From the NCBI GenBank assembly GCA_932294295.1, contig OW028586.1:8647701-8711700 (forward strand): a stretch of 64,000 bases of DNA, written 5' to 3'. Below the pieces are notes generated by a model. The model was not told the origin of the DNA and made no database searches. It saw only the letters and a list, made by a program, of their open reading frames with translations. This stretch comes from Alitta virens. Its lineage: Eukaryota; Annelida; Polychaeta; Phyllodocida; Nereididae. Positions 10,848 through 22,808 of this stretch are shown here, piece by piece (position 1 is the first letter of the stretch; each line of letters opens with the position of its first letter). Made by a program: the position numbers and the translations under genes.

Positions 10848-12230
10848 CAGCAATGCAAGGTCACCATGACGCTATTATGGAACCACAACATGATCTATAA
10901 ATTGATCAATCACGTATGTTTGCTGGTCATTTTCTAATATATTTTATATGCTTGCAAATAGATTTATCTATTTCATATTTAGTATGCATTATTGAAATAA
11001 ACTGAAATTGAACTTTCATATAATTGTCAATTTACTGTAGGCCTACCTAACACTATTTTGAACCTAGATATGTAGATACAAGAATCTGGAATTAAAATAA
11101 CATTTCATAATTTGTTTTAATATCTGCACAGTAAAATAAATAGCTATGAGAGAAACTGGACCTAATTTCACCAAGATAAAATCATGGAGTTAAGAGTCTA
11201 CTCTTGTCTCCATGATAAAATCCCCAGTGCACTAGTGTGACCTTGGATTATCCAAGGTGTGACGAAACAGCAGACTGGTTTGTTTGGTGGTTATCAAGAC
11301 TAATATCTGGATGGTTATTAAATTTTCAGTTCTAGTTGCAAAGTTTGCAAGACTTGGTTTTCTTTGTCAATGGATAACACAATGGTGTCAAGAAAATACA
11401 TGCAAAATGATACCAAACATGGTACTTATTTCATATTCCAGACAGAGGACAAATTTGTCCAATTTAAGAGTTTTAAGGGCACCCTCATTTGTATACACCT
11501 CCACAGGAAGTAATTACTCTCCAGTAGAAGTCTGCACTAAGGTTTATTTTGTAAGCAGTATAAAATGTAGTAAATATTGGTTAGCCTATACTCTGCTTTT
11601 TTCCCTGGTAGTGCCTTCAATTTCTAGTTCAAAGTTTTTACCAGCTAAAGTGGTTCACTGATGCATCAGGAAGGTTATTTCTATTGGTCATGTGAAAAAA
11701 TAAAAATTCTAGATGTCAACAAATGCGATTACCAAAATGGATGCTGTCAATAAATGGGCATCCTCTGGTGAAGGGGCCACAATGCATTTGGCTGGCACTC
11801 TTCACAGGAAAGTTCGGCTTCAAAGCAAAATGTATTATGAAAAAAAAACTAATTCTTAGGTAGGGTGGATACAACTGCCAATCAGTCAGTCAGTCAGTCA
11901 GTCACTTACATTTGGCTATATTATGACATTTGTTTTTCCGTCTAAATCTTAACAGAAACTTCTGTGGTTACTCAAGACCATTTTGCAATAATAAAATGCC
12001 ACTCTGGCATGACGAATGGATTGAATTAGGTAGTGCAGCCTTCTACTATCTTGACCTACGTACGTTAGAATTTATTTATTTTGAATTCACTCGCGACGTA
12101 ATCAGATTATTATAGGCATTATAATAGACTTTAGACATGGTAATTTGTTACAATGAATTAAGCCAAAATACATTTCATCATGGAGCAAAGGTTATTACAT
12201 ACAATAATTTTGAGGCATTGTTATGCTCTG
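10848..12230. other. Intergenic DNA, no gene seen
   Basis: AT-rich sequence with a short (CAGT)n run near 11880-11904. The 125-codon frame at 11284-11661 resembles no family I know and is probably chance. Confidence 0.6.
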
Positions 12231-12368
12231 TTTTGAGATGGCCGCTGCTTCTATAAGTCAGAGCGAGCGACCTCATCATGCGTGTTGGGCTAAATCATTG
12301 GGGACCATCTCAATACGATACGATCGTGCTGATGAGGCGTTAAACAATAACACACACACACACACACA
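12231..12368 (+). mobile_element. SINE 3' part with (CA)n tail
   Basis: CTGATGAGGCGTTAAACAAT and the following AACAC occur here at 12329-12353 and again at 13852-13876, followed here by (CA)n. GGCGTTAAAC-type tails are typical of conserved-tail SINEs in marine invertebrates (from memory). The upstream part (GACCTCATCATGCGTGTTGG) fits a SINE body. Confidence 0.55.
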
Positions 12369-12560
12369 TCTCAATACGATAAACTGCTGAGAATTTTTAT
12401 CTTTTAGAAAATTTATACTTTTAATCAGAAGTTTATAAATCAGTTTATCTATATAATAACATATCATAGTACACTTGCTTTTTTATAACCAGATAGCATT
12501 CCAAATCGGGCCGATGTCGATACGATTTGGAATTTTTACTGGGTATAAAACCTTCAAAAG

Positions 12561-12912
12561 CACTAGACAGATAGATGGTCAGATAGATAGACAGATAGAT
12601 AGACAGTCAGATAGATAGATAGATAGATACATAGATAGATACATAGATATACAGATAGACAGCTAGACAGATAGATGGATAGATAGATAGATAGATTAAT
12701 AGATAGATAGACAGATAGATAGATAGACAGACAGACAGATAGATAGATAGACAGATAGATAGACAGACAGACAGACAGATAGATAGATAGACAGATAGAT
12801 AGACAGATAGATAGAAAGACAGACAGATAGATAGAAAGACAGACAGATAGATAGACAGACAGATAGATGGATAGATAGATAGATAAATAGTTAGATAGAC
12901 AGATAGATAAAC
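12561..12912. repeat. Compound GATA/GACA microsatellite
   Basis: About 350 bases of interspersed (GATA)n and (CAGA)n units. The Ile/Tyr/Leu/Ser-rich antisense frames over it are artefacts of the repeat. Confidence 0.95.
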
Positions 12913-13134
12913 AACAACAACTGATGGCTTCATAAATGTACAAAGTCTATACTTTATTTATTATAAGGCACCAAAGTACAAAAGCCCCAATGATAAATCT
13001 GCTCATGTATGGTTAATATATAAGCATCTATTTAATTTCTACAAATATATGATACATAGTGTGCATGCAGATATATGCAATTGACATGGTTTCAAATTAG
13101 CCATGTCCTCCTCCATCTATTATGCATACTTAAT

Positions 13135-13330
13135 TGAGGCTGGTTTAGTCCAAGCTCTCATTCTTTAACAACATTAACTTGAGGGTGGGTTTAGCCAATC
13201 CCTCATTCACTTACTGATTGTACGAGAGCATGGTTTTGCCATAATATTTCATCTGAGGGTGATTTAGTCTATTCCCTAGTTTAAGACCTAAGTTTAACCA
13301 TGTCGACTCGGGTGGGTTTAGACAACAACA
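13135..13330. repeat. Degenerate tandem repeat, unit about 60 bases
   Basis: Four diverged units each contain a form of GAGGGTGGGTTTAGCCAAT followed by CCTCATTC. No coding potential. Confidence 0.5.
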
Positions 13331-13580
13331 CATGCAGTTGCACATAGTTTGTAGTGACCTCCCACAAATTCCGCTACAATAGTCCAATTTGACAAAAGAC
13401 AATCTTTTTTAGGCCCTTTCTTTTACTTATTTATCAGAGGTGTGGTTACCATGCCAATCAAAAAGTAAGAAGAAGGAAATAGCCACACATTAAGTTGCAA
13501 ACAACACTGGGGGAAAGGAGAGTTTGGCATAACCCAATCGTCTGAAAATGGACCTTAGTACACAAAATTACACATGATGA

Positions 13581-14313
13581 AACCTGGTTCACACCTTCAC
13601 GATTTTGGTGATGATTGATGACCATCTCAATATCATAGTCATTCTTGGCCTTAAATTGATAATTAATTGCCAGTTAATGTTAGTTACCTACGACCTACCA
13701 GGCATGGCTGAGACCAAACTACAAAGGTTCTAAGAGCTACAGGGCTATCCAACGCAGACAATTATTGATTTTTTACATGCTTCTGGTTTCTACTACCAAC
13801 TATAGATAATCAATCTTACCCTAGAGAGCCTCTACATAGCCCACTCAGGTACTGATGAGGCGTTAAACAATAACACTAAATCTAAGAGCTACAACGGTCT
13901 GCCTACGTTTCTATTTAAGTAGAGCTACAATTATCTATAATGTGATATACTGTAGCTGATCGTAACAACATTTTAGAGTTCATAACCTCTTGTCATCTGA
14001 GGCTCAGCTGCATAGCAGGGCGATCTATAACGATTCAATCTATGACATCCTACGACATCCTACGATGATCTACGATGTTCTAAGATTAGGCACGATGCAC
14101 CTACAAATTTCTAACTATAAACAAAAGGTTGTAGGTCCAGAAAAAAATATTTCATTCGTCTCAACATGTTCTGCACTTCACAACCTATGACGAGGCCTAC
14201 AGGTTAGCTACAACTGATGATGATTTTTCCTGATTATAAGGTCGACCTCTGACAATGCATGAAGAATTTACTATTTGTGATAGATCATCAAAATCTTGAA
14301 GGTGTTAACTGGT
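13581..14313. mobile_element. TIR element with TTCACAC-type ends
   Basis: Left end CCTGGTTCACACCTTCACGA and right end matching TCTTGAAGGTGTTAACTGGT form imperfect inverted repeats of about 30 bases, 733 bp apart. Inside are CTACGATG/CCTACGAC repeats and a SINE tail fragment (13852-13876). No transposase is seen. Confidence 0.55.
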
Positions 14314-14537
14314 CTTTACATGCAGGGGGCTATCCAATCAACAGTATTTTTTTGATGGCACATTATTTCTCATGTTGCTTCACAATCAGAGTCTGTGACA
14401 TAGCAACATCAATTCTCCTCTTCGTGATAAATTACATTTGTTCCTGAATACTTAATGATATTCATCTCTAAGAACTAAACAATGCCAAGATTTATATATA
14501 GCTGGTAATTTAGGTAATATCCAAGTATCCATGAGAT

Positions 14538-17500
14538 TTATATTGAGAATTTCATTTTGTAGAATGACCATGCTGCATCAGGACTAATGGATTGTTGATT
14601 AAATTGAAAGATGAAATCATTGAACAACACACATTTGCAGATGTTTCCTGATGCAAAGTTGAATCCCCTGCAGTTTGTCAAATGGTCTAGGCAAAAAGCA
14701 GCGCATTCCTGAATAATACATGTAGACGATTCTTTTATTTTCTCTGTACCAATTTCGATGTAACGATATGATAGTAGTACTTCGAAGGTGAGTCCGAGTG
14801 CTGAAAATAAATGGACAGAAAGTCTCTATTAAAGAATAAAGTAAAAGATACATGCCAATCCAGTATTCACGTAGAAAATATAGTTTTTGTTTTAAAAAAT
14901 TTATGGACTGATCTGTTTTATCCATCGTTTAAAATAAATATTTCATTGAACTGCTAATTAGTTAACTACATACAAAGTTTGGAATTTTTCATTGGAATTT
15001 CAATCTAACAAGTTAAAAAAAGATGGAAAAAAAATGTTTGATTGTATTTTTTTTCAGGTCTCCCAAATATAGTCTCTTAACTGGTAAAATTTGTATCAGT
15101 GTCTTTAATGAACTTGAAATAACTATTTAACATTAAAAAACTGCTACAATGTGTGACCACAATAGGAACCATTCCCATTGTCATGGTAAGGAGGTTGTCT
15201 TAAATCTGTAATTTTTGTTAGTGGTAACCTCGGTTTTGGAACACAGCATAGTAGTTCGAACTGAATTATTTTATCATTTTATTTATAACTTTATGTACAT
15301 GTTGTAAATCACTTACTTCCTTGGCAAATGAGGGGGCCTAAAGTGTGTTTAGAATTTTCAAACACATTGTCATTGTCTCCCATTCTGAGCTGAGTAATAG
15401 GAAATCCTGAAGTGACCGAGATGAATCCCTCTTCTACTCGCCATTTTCTATCATTCTCATCATAAGTAGTTTCTCAGAACACCTGTAACCATATATGATC
15501 GAATAGGTGAACCTGGCAAATAATGCATACATTTTTACAATATGATAATTTGTTTGGAATATTGTGAGTAAATAACATGAAAACTGGTTGAAAGAAAGTT
15601 CGCAAAAAAATAAGTTTAAATTATGCGATGTTCGACTAAATAGTGATACTGGTTTAGCAAAAAGGAAAGCAGAGGTTCTGATCAACAATGGGTATTTGTT
15701 TGTTTTAGTCTAAACTCACAATTGGTTGACATTTAGTATTCAGTGCCAGTGTCCTTTGATGATTTTGATTTTGTTACTGCTGAAACAGTAACAATGGCAA
15801 TTTAGCTGATCAAATATGACCAAGGACTCCATACTGGGTACTTGTGCAATACAACGTTTTAAACACCAATGTTAAGAAGAAATTGGATTTGAAAAATCTA
15901 TCAATCTTTGTACACTGTACCCTCTAAAACAAAAAAAATTACTTCCCCAAAAGAAAATAATTGATTAAAGTAGACGGTTAAGAAATATACCAACGGTCAA
16001 GAAATACCAACCAAGGTTATGATTATGAAATGTATATCGTGCTTGGTATGATTTTGCCTGCACAAGCACATTGGATATTAAAACATGTTTTTTATTTTAA
16101 TTGATAATTTTTTGGGGAAAGATTTCTTATTCTGCCAGTGGACCAGATATGCATTGGGAGGTTTTAGCATAACAGCAACAATATCACTTACCATTGCACA
16201 GCCCTCCATCTTTCACCCACCAGTTTTTGTAAATAGTTCCATCATAGCCAGCCCGTTCGAGTGCATTTGTCATGTAGACATGATAACAATCATAGCAAAA
16301 GTAATAAAAACTTTTTCTGGATGAAATTACCACTGCCCTAACTTGGGGTACTGTTAGGTTCACGTATGCCACTTTGACAATACCTCTGTCAAAATGGGTG
16401 GGCGCCTTTGGGCTAAGCGCTGTGTCTTGCCTGAAAATATTGTCAGAATAATAGTGATAAATGGGGAGAAAAAGTAGCAGAGCCTACAGGTGGCACTCAC
16501 AGTCAAGAATTGAGCTCATGTCATGGTCACTGTGACCTCACTTGACGCTCATCCTGTGATGTTACACATGACAACATTATGAAATCAGGATGAGGTCATG
16601 TGCTGATCTCACTGCTGTGAGTTCAGTGTGAGCTAACTGTGAGGTCAGCTTTATGAACCATTACAGATGGCATTTCAAGCCTATTGATTAATATAACTGC
16701 TGCGATATTGTGATCCTTGAATCACAACCAGGAACAATATGGCATCCCCGTTGTAATGGTTAGCATGCCTGCTTTCTGTGTGGGTAGCCAAAGTCCGATT
16801 CCTGCTTTTATTCGTAGGTGAACTTAGTTTGTTAATATCTGATAACATAATAACTTGTGGCAAAAATTGGTTGATCTTCTTTTTAATTGTATTCCGCTTA
16901 TATACGTAACTGTCATCATTTAATGATTGATATAGCACACATCCAGACACCCAGGGAGTTCCACTGCACTAATTCACCAATATATATGGATTATATTGTA
17001 ATGTTGTAGGTCTTGATAAAAGTGGCATTACTATTCAAGCTTATTCATACCAAAATGAGGCTACCTAGTAACTCACTGGTGTAGTGGTTAGGGTGTAGGA
17101 CTGTTAGGCTTAGGTTAGGTTAAGCTAGGTAGGTAGGTTATAGGTTCAGACCAAGTTTGGGAAAATCTTCAATGGAGGCAAGAGTTTTTTTTTGTTTTAG
17201 TTCACCATTAGTTACACAGCTTAATGCTCAGAACTATCATCATGATTAGCTCACAGAGGTCAAACCTGTGACCTCACAGTGTAAGTTCACTGTGAGGTCC
17301 CTGTGGGGCAGCAGGGTTAGCTCACAGTGACCTGACCAGGTTAGCTCTCCATGAGAGATTTGTGACATCACAGTGAGCTCACTGTTAGGTCAAATTCTTG
17401 ACTGGGAGCTACGACCATAGTACACTCAAAGACAATAAGATGATGTCATTAATAATTTTTACAGAATAGATGATGTCATCAACAATACTTATCTGCTATT

Positions 17501-17792
17501 GTGTCGGTGATCTCTTGTAATTTTTATCCCCATTGACAATTTTCATACAATGATTGAACAATATATAATCAGTGTTGTCGCTTACCAAACTGAATTTATG
17601 AAATTTTGAAATACATACTTGTCATGACTTGTAACAATTTGAGTGGGATTGTTGTGAGGTTGCACTGGACATAGAAAGGCAAAATGTTACCAGGTCCATT
17701 GGGGTCGATTGGAAATGCCCCACTCTCTCTGAACCCAACGTTGTAGTAAGCTTGGCATGATGGCAGAGATAGAGAGTGGACACCCCAACAAC
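14538..17792 (-). CDS. Extracellular fibrinogen/CNTNAP-type plus PAN/apple domain protein, 4 exons, 5'-incomplete
   Basis: Exons on the minus strand: 17792-17619, 16425-16192 (an alternative acceptor would start it at 16430), 15472-15317, 14800-14538, giving 275 codons to a TAA. Introns between them are all phase 1, typical of shuffled extracellular modules. Exon 1 reads SCQAYYNVGFRESG, then FPIDPNGPG and PFYVQC, the pattern opening fibrinogen-like and contactin-associated-type modules. Exon 2 contains VPQVRAVVISS and YKNWWVKDGG. Exon 3 has WRVEEGF, FPITQLRMGD and HTLGPLICQG, the closing part of that module. Exon 4 is a PAN/apple-like domain: ECAAFCLDHLTNCRGFNF, then SGNICKCVLFND. A secreted or membrane-anchored protein is expected, but no signal-peptide exon was found upstream. 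The third exon's acceptor lacks a strong polypyrimidine tract; using the nearby CAG instead would introduce a stop. Function and partner are unknown. Confidence 0.75.
16500..17404. mobile_element. TIR element rich in TCACTGTGAGGTCAC palindromes
   Basis: CAGTCAAGAATT (16500-16511) and AATTCTTGACTG (17393-17404) are perfect 12-bp inverted repeats. Both subterminal regions (about 16518-16660 and 17246-17392) carry many inverted pieces such as GTGACCTCACAGTG and CACTGTGAGGTC. It spans most of the first intron of the PAN-domain gene. Two tRNA-like stretches lie inside. Confidence 0.55.
16739..16806 (+). repeat. tRNA-derived SINE head
   Basis: GTAATGGTTAGCATGCCTGC resembles a pol III A box and AAGTCCGATTCCTGC a B box, at tRNA-like spacing. 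The arms do not pair well enough for a functional tRNA. A similar A-box-like stretch (GGTGTAGTGGTTAGG) with GGTTCAGACC is at about 17074-17150. Confidence 0.4.
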
Positions 17793-17799
17793 CTTGAAT

Positions 17800-19370
17800 G
17801 AATAAATAATATCTATAAAGTTTTAAATCATAGGCTGTGTGGCTTTAAGCCCTCCCCGAATGGCCACATAGTACACAAGCGACATCAGCATTGTTCAAAA
17901 CCTCTGCAACAAATGTAGTTGAGCAACTGGACATTCTACTATATGTTATTCTTAATCCATTCAAGACAATCACTATGGATATTGTTCAATGAATTTCAAA
18001 TAAATAGGAAGCACACAGGGCAAACTCACATGGTGTTTCTTACAGCTGTGTGAGATGATTTTTGAGCAACATAATAATACAGATATATCTACAAATAATC
18101 GATTTTTGTCACCATTCAGTTACATGTCCAGTACATGGAGTTTACCTATGTTCTGCCAAGTTACCATGCTTTTCTTTAAATGGCCACATAGCACACAAGT
18201 GCTATCAACAATGTTCAAAACCTCTGTATCAAATGTAGTTGAGCAACTAGAAGTTTACTATATTTTGTCTGTTATTCCTAATCCATCCAAGATAATAAAC
18301 CTTAAGTCTTTTAAATTCCTATTCAATTTATGTATTTTAACTGCCTTTTATGAGGCAAATAAAATATAATATTGCACATGAATGTCATTTAGTATCAATA
18401 TATATATATTTTGCATGATACACATGTTTCTGAGTTTAATTATTCAACAAAGGCAAATATGGCAATGCTTGATGATTGAACTAGGGAGTCTAAATAACAA
18501 CCCTACCAACCTTGATAGCCACATGTGGTTGTTACATAACAGACAATGGAATTTCTTGGGTAAAACCAGGTGCCACACAGCAGCAGGGCAGAGCCTTGCA
18601 GGAGGTGAACTTTTGTGTATTAAGCTTGGGACTTTGGGTATTGGTCAGGGAAATGGTAGTTTGGTTTTCCGTATAATTTAGGTGATGTCTATGTCTCCCA
18701 TTCTGAGCTCCGGAAACGGGAATATCACACCTACAAACCCACCCGCCTTAGGGTTAAAAAGTTTTAAGACATCTTCTGTAACATTTTATATTAGCTTGTT
18801 TTTATGTCAAGCAGATGAGGTATTGTCATCACTTGGTCAATGTTGGTTAGCAGTGTTACTCCAGGGTTGTGATACTTTGCTTGAAGTATGCAACTTTTAT
18901 AAGTGAAAAACATAGCAACATGATGTTACAATGGTGGGGCAATTACTCCATTATAATGTGAAGTGCTTTGGCTTATGTTTGAGTGGTCACATCTCCACAC
19001 ATTTGGTTTGTATACTCTACAGGGTGTTACCTATTTAAACACAATTTTGTTTACCTTTTAGGATTTGCACTGATACAAGCTGTTTTCTTGTTTAGATTTC
19101 CACAAAAGTAAATTTCAGTATAGTGATATTAGAAAGAAAGTACATCATTTTACTGGCATATTCATGTTTTCATGCAAGCCATGGGAGCAGCACAAATAGG
19201 CAGAAATATTATCAATGAAAGGCAAAACCTTTTTTCCGGTAATAACTCAGGAATGTAAATGATAAATACTGATGATTGCGTACGGTCTTTCTAGCAACCT
19301 GTCACCATATTTACAGAAGATTGACAAAAAAATGAACATTGGCATGAAACAAACAGTGAAAGTGTATCAA
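17800..19370. other. Upstream region of the PAN-domain gene
   Basis: Apart from the relic exon at 18680-18790, no further exon could be supported. Near-identical blocks GGCCACATAGCACACAAG / GGCCACATAGTACACAAG followed by TTCAAAACCTCTG occur at about 17861-17955 and 18181-18275, a diverged direct repeat of about 90 bp. The + frames at 18055-18906 look non-coding. Confidence 0.45.
18680..18790 (-). pseudogene. Relic exon similar to exon 3 of the PAN-domain gene
   Basis: On the minus strand this stretch reads AGGFVGVIFPFPELRMGDID and then stops, echoing GFISVTSGFPITQLRMGDND of the functional-looking exon at 15472-15317. The DNA also matches over TGTCTCCCATTCTGAGCT on the + strand. The ending module (HTLGPL...) is absent. 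A decayed tandem paralogue is the simplest reading. Confidence 0.45.
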
Positions 19371-19379
19371 TATCTAAAT

Positions 19380-20515
19380 ATATCCCACACTTGGCTGTGT
19401 TCCTCATAGAAAACCTATTAGGAACAACCTATGTGGTATTTATTGTGATCCACCATCCCTAATTATAATAAAATGTGATCCACTATCCCTAATTTAAATA
19501 TGTACAGACTACTTCTGGCTGAGCAATTTTACTTTCACTTTGCACACTAGGACCACAGTTACGCCAATGATACAATATTCACAAAAAAACAACTGACTTT
19601 TAAATAAATATGATATCTAAAGGTAATTTTGAAAAATAAAAGTTGTCCATAATGGTCATTGGTCATATCAGAACGTGCAATATCACTTCAAAGCACTTTC
19701 ACTTTCTCTTTCCCCATTCAAACGGGAATATGGCCACAAATTCGTTAATTCTTGACCGATTTTGACCAAATAAAGACTTGATTGAAGCTGAATTATTCCT
19801 CTGTTCTAATCGGCTAACAGTTGCCTTGTACATCTCATTGTTTTTCCGTATCGGCGATTCGTTTTTACCGACGAACAAATCTGTTGATCTCTAACAGTCA
19901 GACATCCACAACATTGAACATGCCATGGCCACAACTTCGCCAATTCTTGTCCGATTTTGACCAAATTAAGACTGGCATGAAGCTGAATCTCTCCTCGTCT
20001 CAAATCTACTAACAATACATGTATATAATTCCTTTTTTATCGGTACCGGCGATTTGTTTTTACCGACGACACTGTCTGTTAAACTCAAACAGATAGGCAT
20101 TCAGCATTGTTGCCATGGAGACCAAATGCACAGTGCCGTCACTGAGGAATTTGGTCTCACTGAGGTGTGATTTCTGACTGAAATATTAGCTTTTTCACAC
20201 CAAATAACGCAAAACGTTTTTCTACATGCATAAAACCAATGTTTTTATGAAAAATACAGTCTAGCAAAGATTTGTTTTTCTGCAAAAAGCCTTCAAATTT
20301 GTGAATGGGAGGACGTTGTGACATTTGTCTGTTTGCTTGGTTCTCTTCTGTGATTGGCTGCTGAGTTCAGCATGAATATTAATGAGATTTTTGATCCTCA
20401 CTGTTTGTGTAGGAATATCAATATGTAAAGTACAAGAATTTGGTCAAAACAATTCTTAATTTCTTAGTTTTCTCAACTAAAAATACAGAAAAAAATCTGT
20501 AAAAGTGTGGGATAT
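19380..20515. mobile_element. Candidate TIR element with ATATCCCACACTT ends
   Basis: ATATCCCACACTT (19380-19392) and AAGTGTGGGATAT (20503-20515) are perfect 13-bp inverted repeats, each followed outward by AAAT. The left-end sequence (CACTTGGCTGTGTTC...ATAGAAAACCTAT) recurs at 38507-38560, showing that it is interspersed. No transposase is seen. Confidence 0.45.
19731..20105. repeat. Tandem duplication, period about 195 bp
   Basis: TGGCCACAAATTCG...CCGATTTTGACCAAAT at 19731 repeats as TGGCCACAACTTCG...CCGATTTTGACCAAAT at 19926. Both continue to a shared CGGCGATT(C/T)GTTTTTACCGACGA block. The CCGATTTT...CAAATAAAGA core is also related to the repeats at 26829-27490 and 60540-60610. Confidence 0.75.
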
Positions 20516-20516
20516 A

Positions 20517-20633
20517 AATAAAACCCAACCACAGTGGTGGATCAGCTCATTGAAACCCATTCGTGAACTGTCTGGCAGACAACTCACTCATGGGTTTCAT
20601 TGAGCTGATCCACCACTGTGGTTGGGTTTTATT
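20517..20633. repeat. 44-bp inverted repeat, one mismatch
   Basis: Arms 20517-20560 and 20590-20633 match at 43 of 44 positions around a 29-base loop. The arm includes CCACCACTGTGGTTGGG. It lies directly outside the TIR element ending at 20515. Confidence 0.9.
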
Positions 20634-20735
20634 ATAGTAGCCATAGCACACATGACTTTGTTGCATATATTCATTAATTTATATAAACAGGCATGCACTG
20701 CATTAGCTCTAGAAATCTGATGTTCACTTAGCTCT

Positions 20736-20786
20736 TGTTTATTATCTGACATTTGTGAGCGCTAGAAAATGTCAGGTAATAAACAG
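20736..20786. repeat. Short hairpin, about 18-bp arms
   Basis: TGTTTATTATCTGACATTT and AAATGTCAGGTAATAAACA are inverted with one mismatch around a short loop containing GAGCGCTAG. Confidence 0.65.
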
Positions 20787-21254
20787 CCAATGTAAGTTTC
20801 TCTTACTGATCGCCACCAATGGTGGATATGACAATTTCTTGAATACATCTTTCAAAACTGAATCGATTATTTGAAAATAATGTGCCATGCTAAGTGTAAA
20901 TGACAATGATACAGCATACTTGCAATTGTTCACACTAAGGTTTAATTTTATTTCACCAGGGAAAGGGTATTTCAGAAGAAGCACTGAATCTCAGCAAGGT
21001 GTCTGAAACTGAAGGACTGTGTGCTCAGCAGGTGATAATTACCAATAAATAAATATTTATTTTTTACTTTCAAACCATGCAATATCCACTTAAATGTGGG
21101 TTCAAATGTTTTCTTCCAATGTTGAATCATATTAATTCTTGATAATCTTCTTAGATGCAGCTGTTCAACAGCTGGTATATGCAAATGAATAAAATATGAA
21201 TTGTGTGTGTTTGAATCGTTTAATTCCTTCACAATGACGGATCAAATAAACATA

Positions 21255-21959
21255 TACAGTGCAACCTGTGGTAAGTGGTCAGCCAAGGGAGGTAGCCAAG
21301 GTGGCTGCTAAAAGGTGCGCTACGTGAATATGCAGCAATGGTGTTTCAAACTGTAAACCCGGTTTTATATGAATATTGACATTTAATTTAATGCTTTTAT
21401 TTGTTATATTTTCATAGATATTGACTTATTGAAATATGCTCCAATTCAAATGGTTGCACTACCAGAATAAATACTTTAATATGAAACTTTTTTTTTCATT
21501 AAAAAAAAAAAAGGTAAACACTGCCTGTAGCACTCATATTAGATATCATAATACATATCTTCTAAGATTCTAAGATTAGCACTTAGTGGTCAAAAGATAA
21601 CATACCAATATAATGATATATACATTTTAAAAGAAAGGGAAGATGTAATAAGGGGTAAAATATATGACAGGTGATAGAGTTTGTGTTATTTGTTATACCC
21701 GCATATGGTGATGCAATATTACATAATACCAGACTTCATGGCTCCACTGGTCTGTTATAATAGGGGCAACTGACCACTAAGCACAGGTCAACATAAGGGT
21801 TTGGGGTGAAATCTACTTACCGCTGGCCACAGAGTGGAGGTGGCTGCCTAATCAAGGTGCATTTACATAGTATTTCATTGGGGGGGGGGGGGATCAGACT
21901 GACCACTTAGGCCAGGTGGCTGCTCTAAAGAGGTGACCACTAAGGCAGGTTGCACTGTA
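21255..21959. mobile_element. TcMar/Tigger-like MITE
   Basis: The element 21257-21957 begins CAGTGCAACCTGTGGTAAGTG and ends with inverted ACTAAGGCAGGTTGCACTG. It is flanked by TA on both sides (21255-21256 and 21958-21959), the Tc1/mariner-type target duplication. About 700 bp, with a poly-G run near 21880 and no transposase frame. The family assignment rests on the TIR style and the TA duplication. Confidence 0.7.
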
Positions 21960-22690
21960 CCATCAACCGGGGTATCTTTGGCCAATTTTGTAAACATTAT
22001 TGGCTCTACCAAAACAAGGAAATATTAATGCATTTCATACCACCTAAATGAACCTTATTTAGGAAGATATACATACAGCTTCTTGAAACTCATAATCATA
22101 ACAGATTTATTTAACAAAATAATGGGAGGCCAAGTTACCCAACATCAGGGTAACTTTGGCCGCCAATGAATTTCGCAGTGATGCAGCCAATATTTTTGGC
22201 AATGATATAGAAAAATCAATTTTACAGACATTGGTGGGACAGCAGCAATACATTGAACCAGGTTCATCAGGAATATACACCTATTTGCAAATGTTGATGG
22301 TTTATCACAATACCAAATTACAGAATTCAAAGGTCAACAAGAATGCATAATGTTTCGCAATGATATGACCTTGTTACTTCATGTAGCCTGCAATATACCA
22401 AATATCTGACTGAAAGGTGTGTTTCTCTCAAAATTTTCCCAAAGATAGAATGCACAGAAACATAAGGTCATGCAGTTATTTATTACCATACATCGACCAA
22501 AATCATACAAGAATAGTCTTGTTTGTTATGAAAGTCATTGTTTTTTAAGTCATATTATGAAACATGTCATTCAACTTAAAATCTTAAAATGCATTATTAG
22601 CAATGCATATTTCACATCATTGGTAAGCATTGTCATATCATTTATACATGTCCTCTATTTGGTTCATTTAAATTGTCATGTTAGATAATA
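21960..22690. other. Intergenic DNA downstream of the GPCR gene
   Basis: No gene supported. Inverted short motifs GGGGTATCTTTGGCCA (about 21969) and GGGTAACTTTGGCCG (about 22148) hint at another repeat. A TTTATT at 22697-22702 gives AATAAA on the minus strand, a possible poly(A) signal for the GPCR gene. Confidence 0.4.
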
Positions 22691-22808
22691 TTTTAGTTTA
22701 TTATTAAACAAACTGCATTAAATTTGCAATTTATACTTCTGATAATCCGTTAGCGAACAAGAGTATATAGTGTTTATTCTGCATTAGGTATTGCCGACAT
22801 AGTGAAGA

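Noticed and set aside
11284..11661. 125-codon + frame as a gene
   Set aside because: No domain, no splice context, no similarity to any family I know; composition like the flanks.
12563..12943. 126-aa and 108-aa minus-strand frames rich in Tyr-Leu-Ser
   Set aside because: Produced by the GATA/GACA microsatellite.
15465..15490. Evidence for a premature stop (TGA) at the start of the third PAN-gene exon
   Set aside because: The stop lies only in the version using the CAG at about 15482; the AG at 15474-15473 gives a matching phase and no stop.
17100..17150. Telomere-like TTAGG repeats
   Set aside because: Only a few irregular GGTTAGG/AGGTAGG words next to a tRNA-like SINE head; not an array.
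18382..18906. Two adjacent + frames as a gene
   Set aside because: No recognisable protein, and the opposite strand carries the relic exon of the PAN-gene family.
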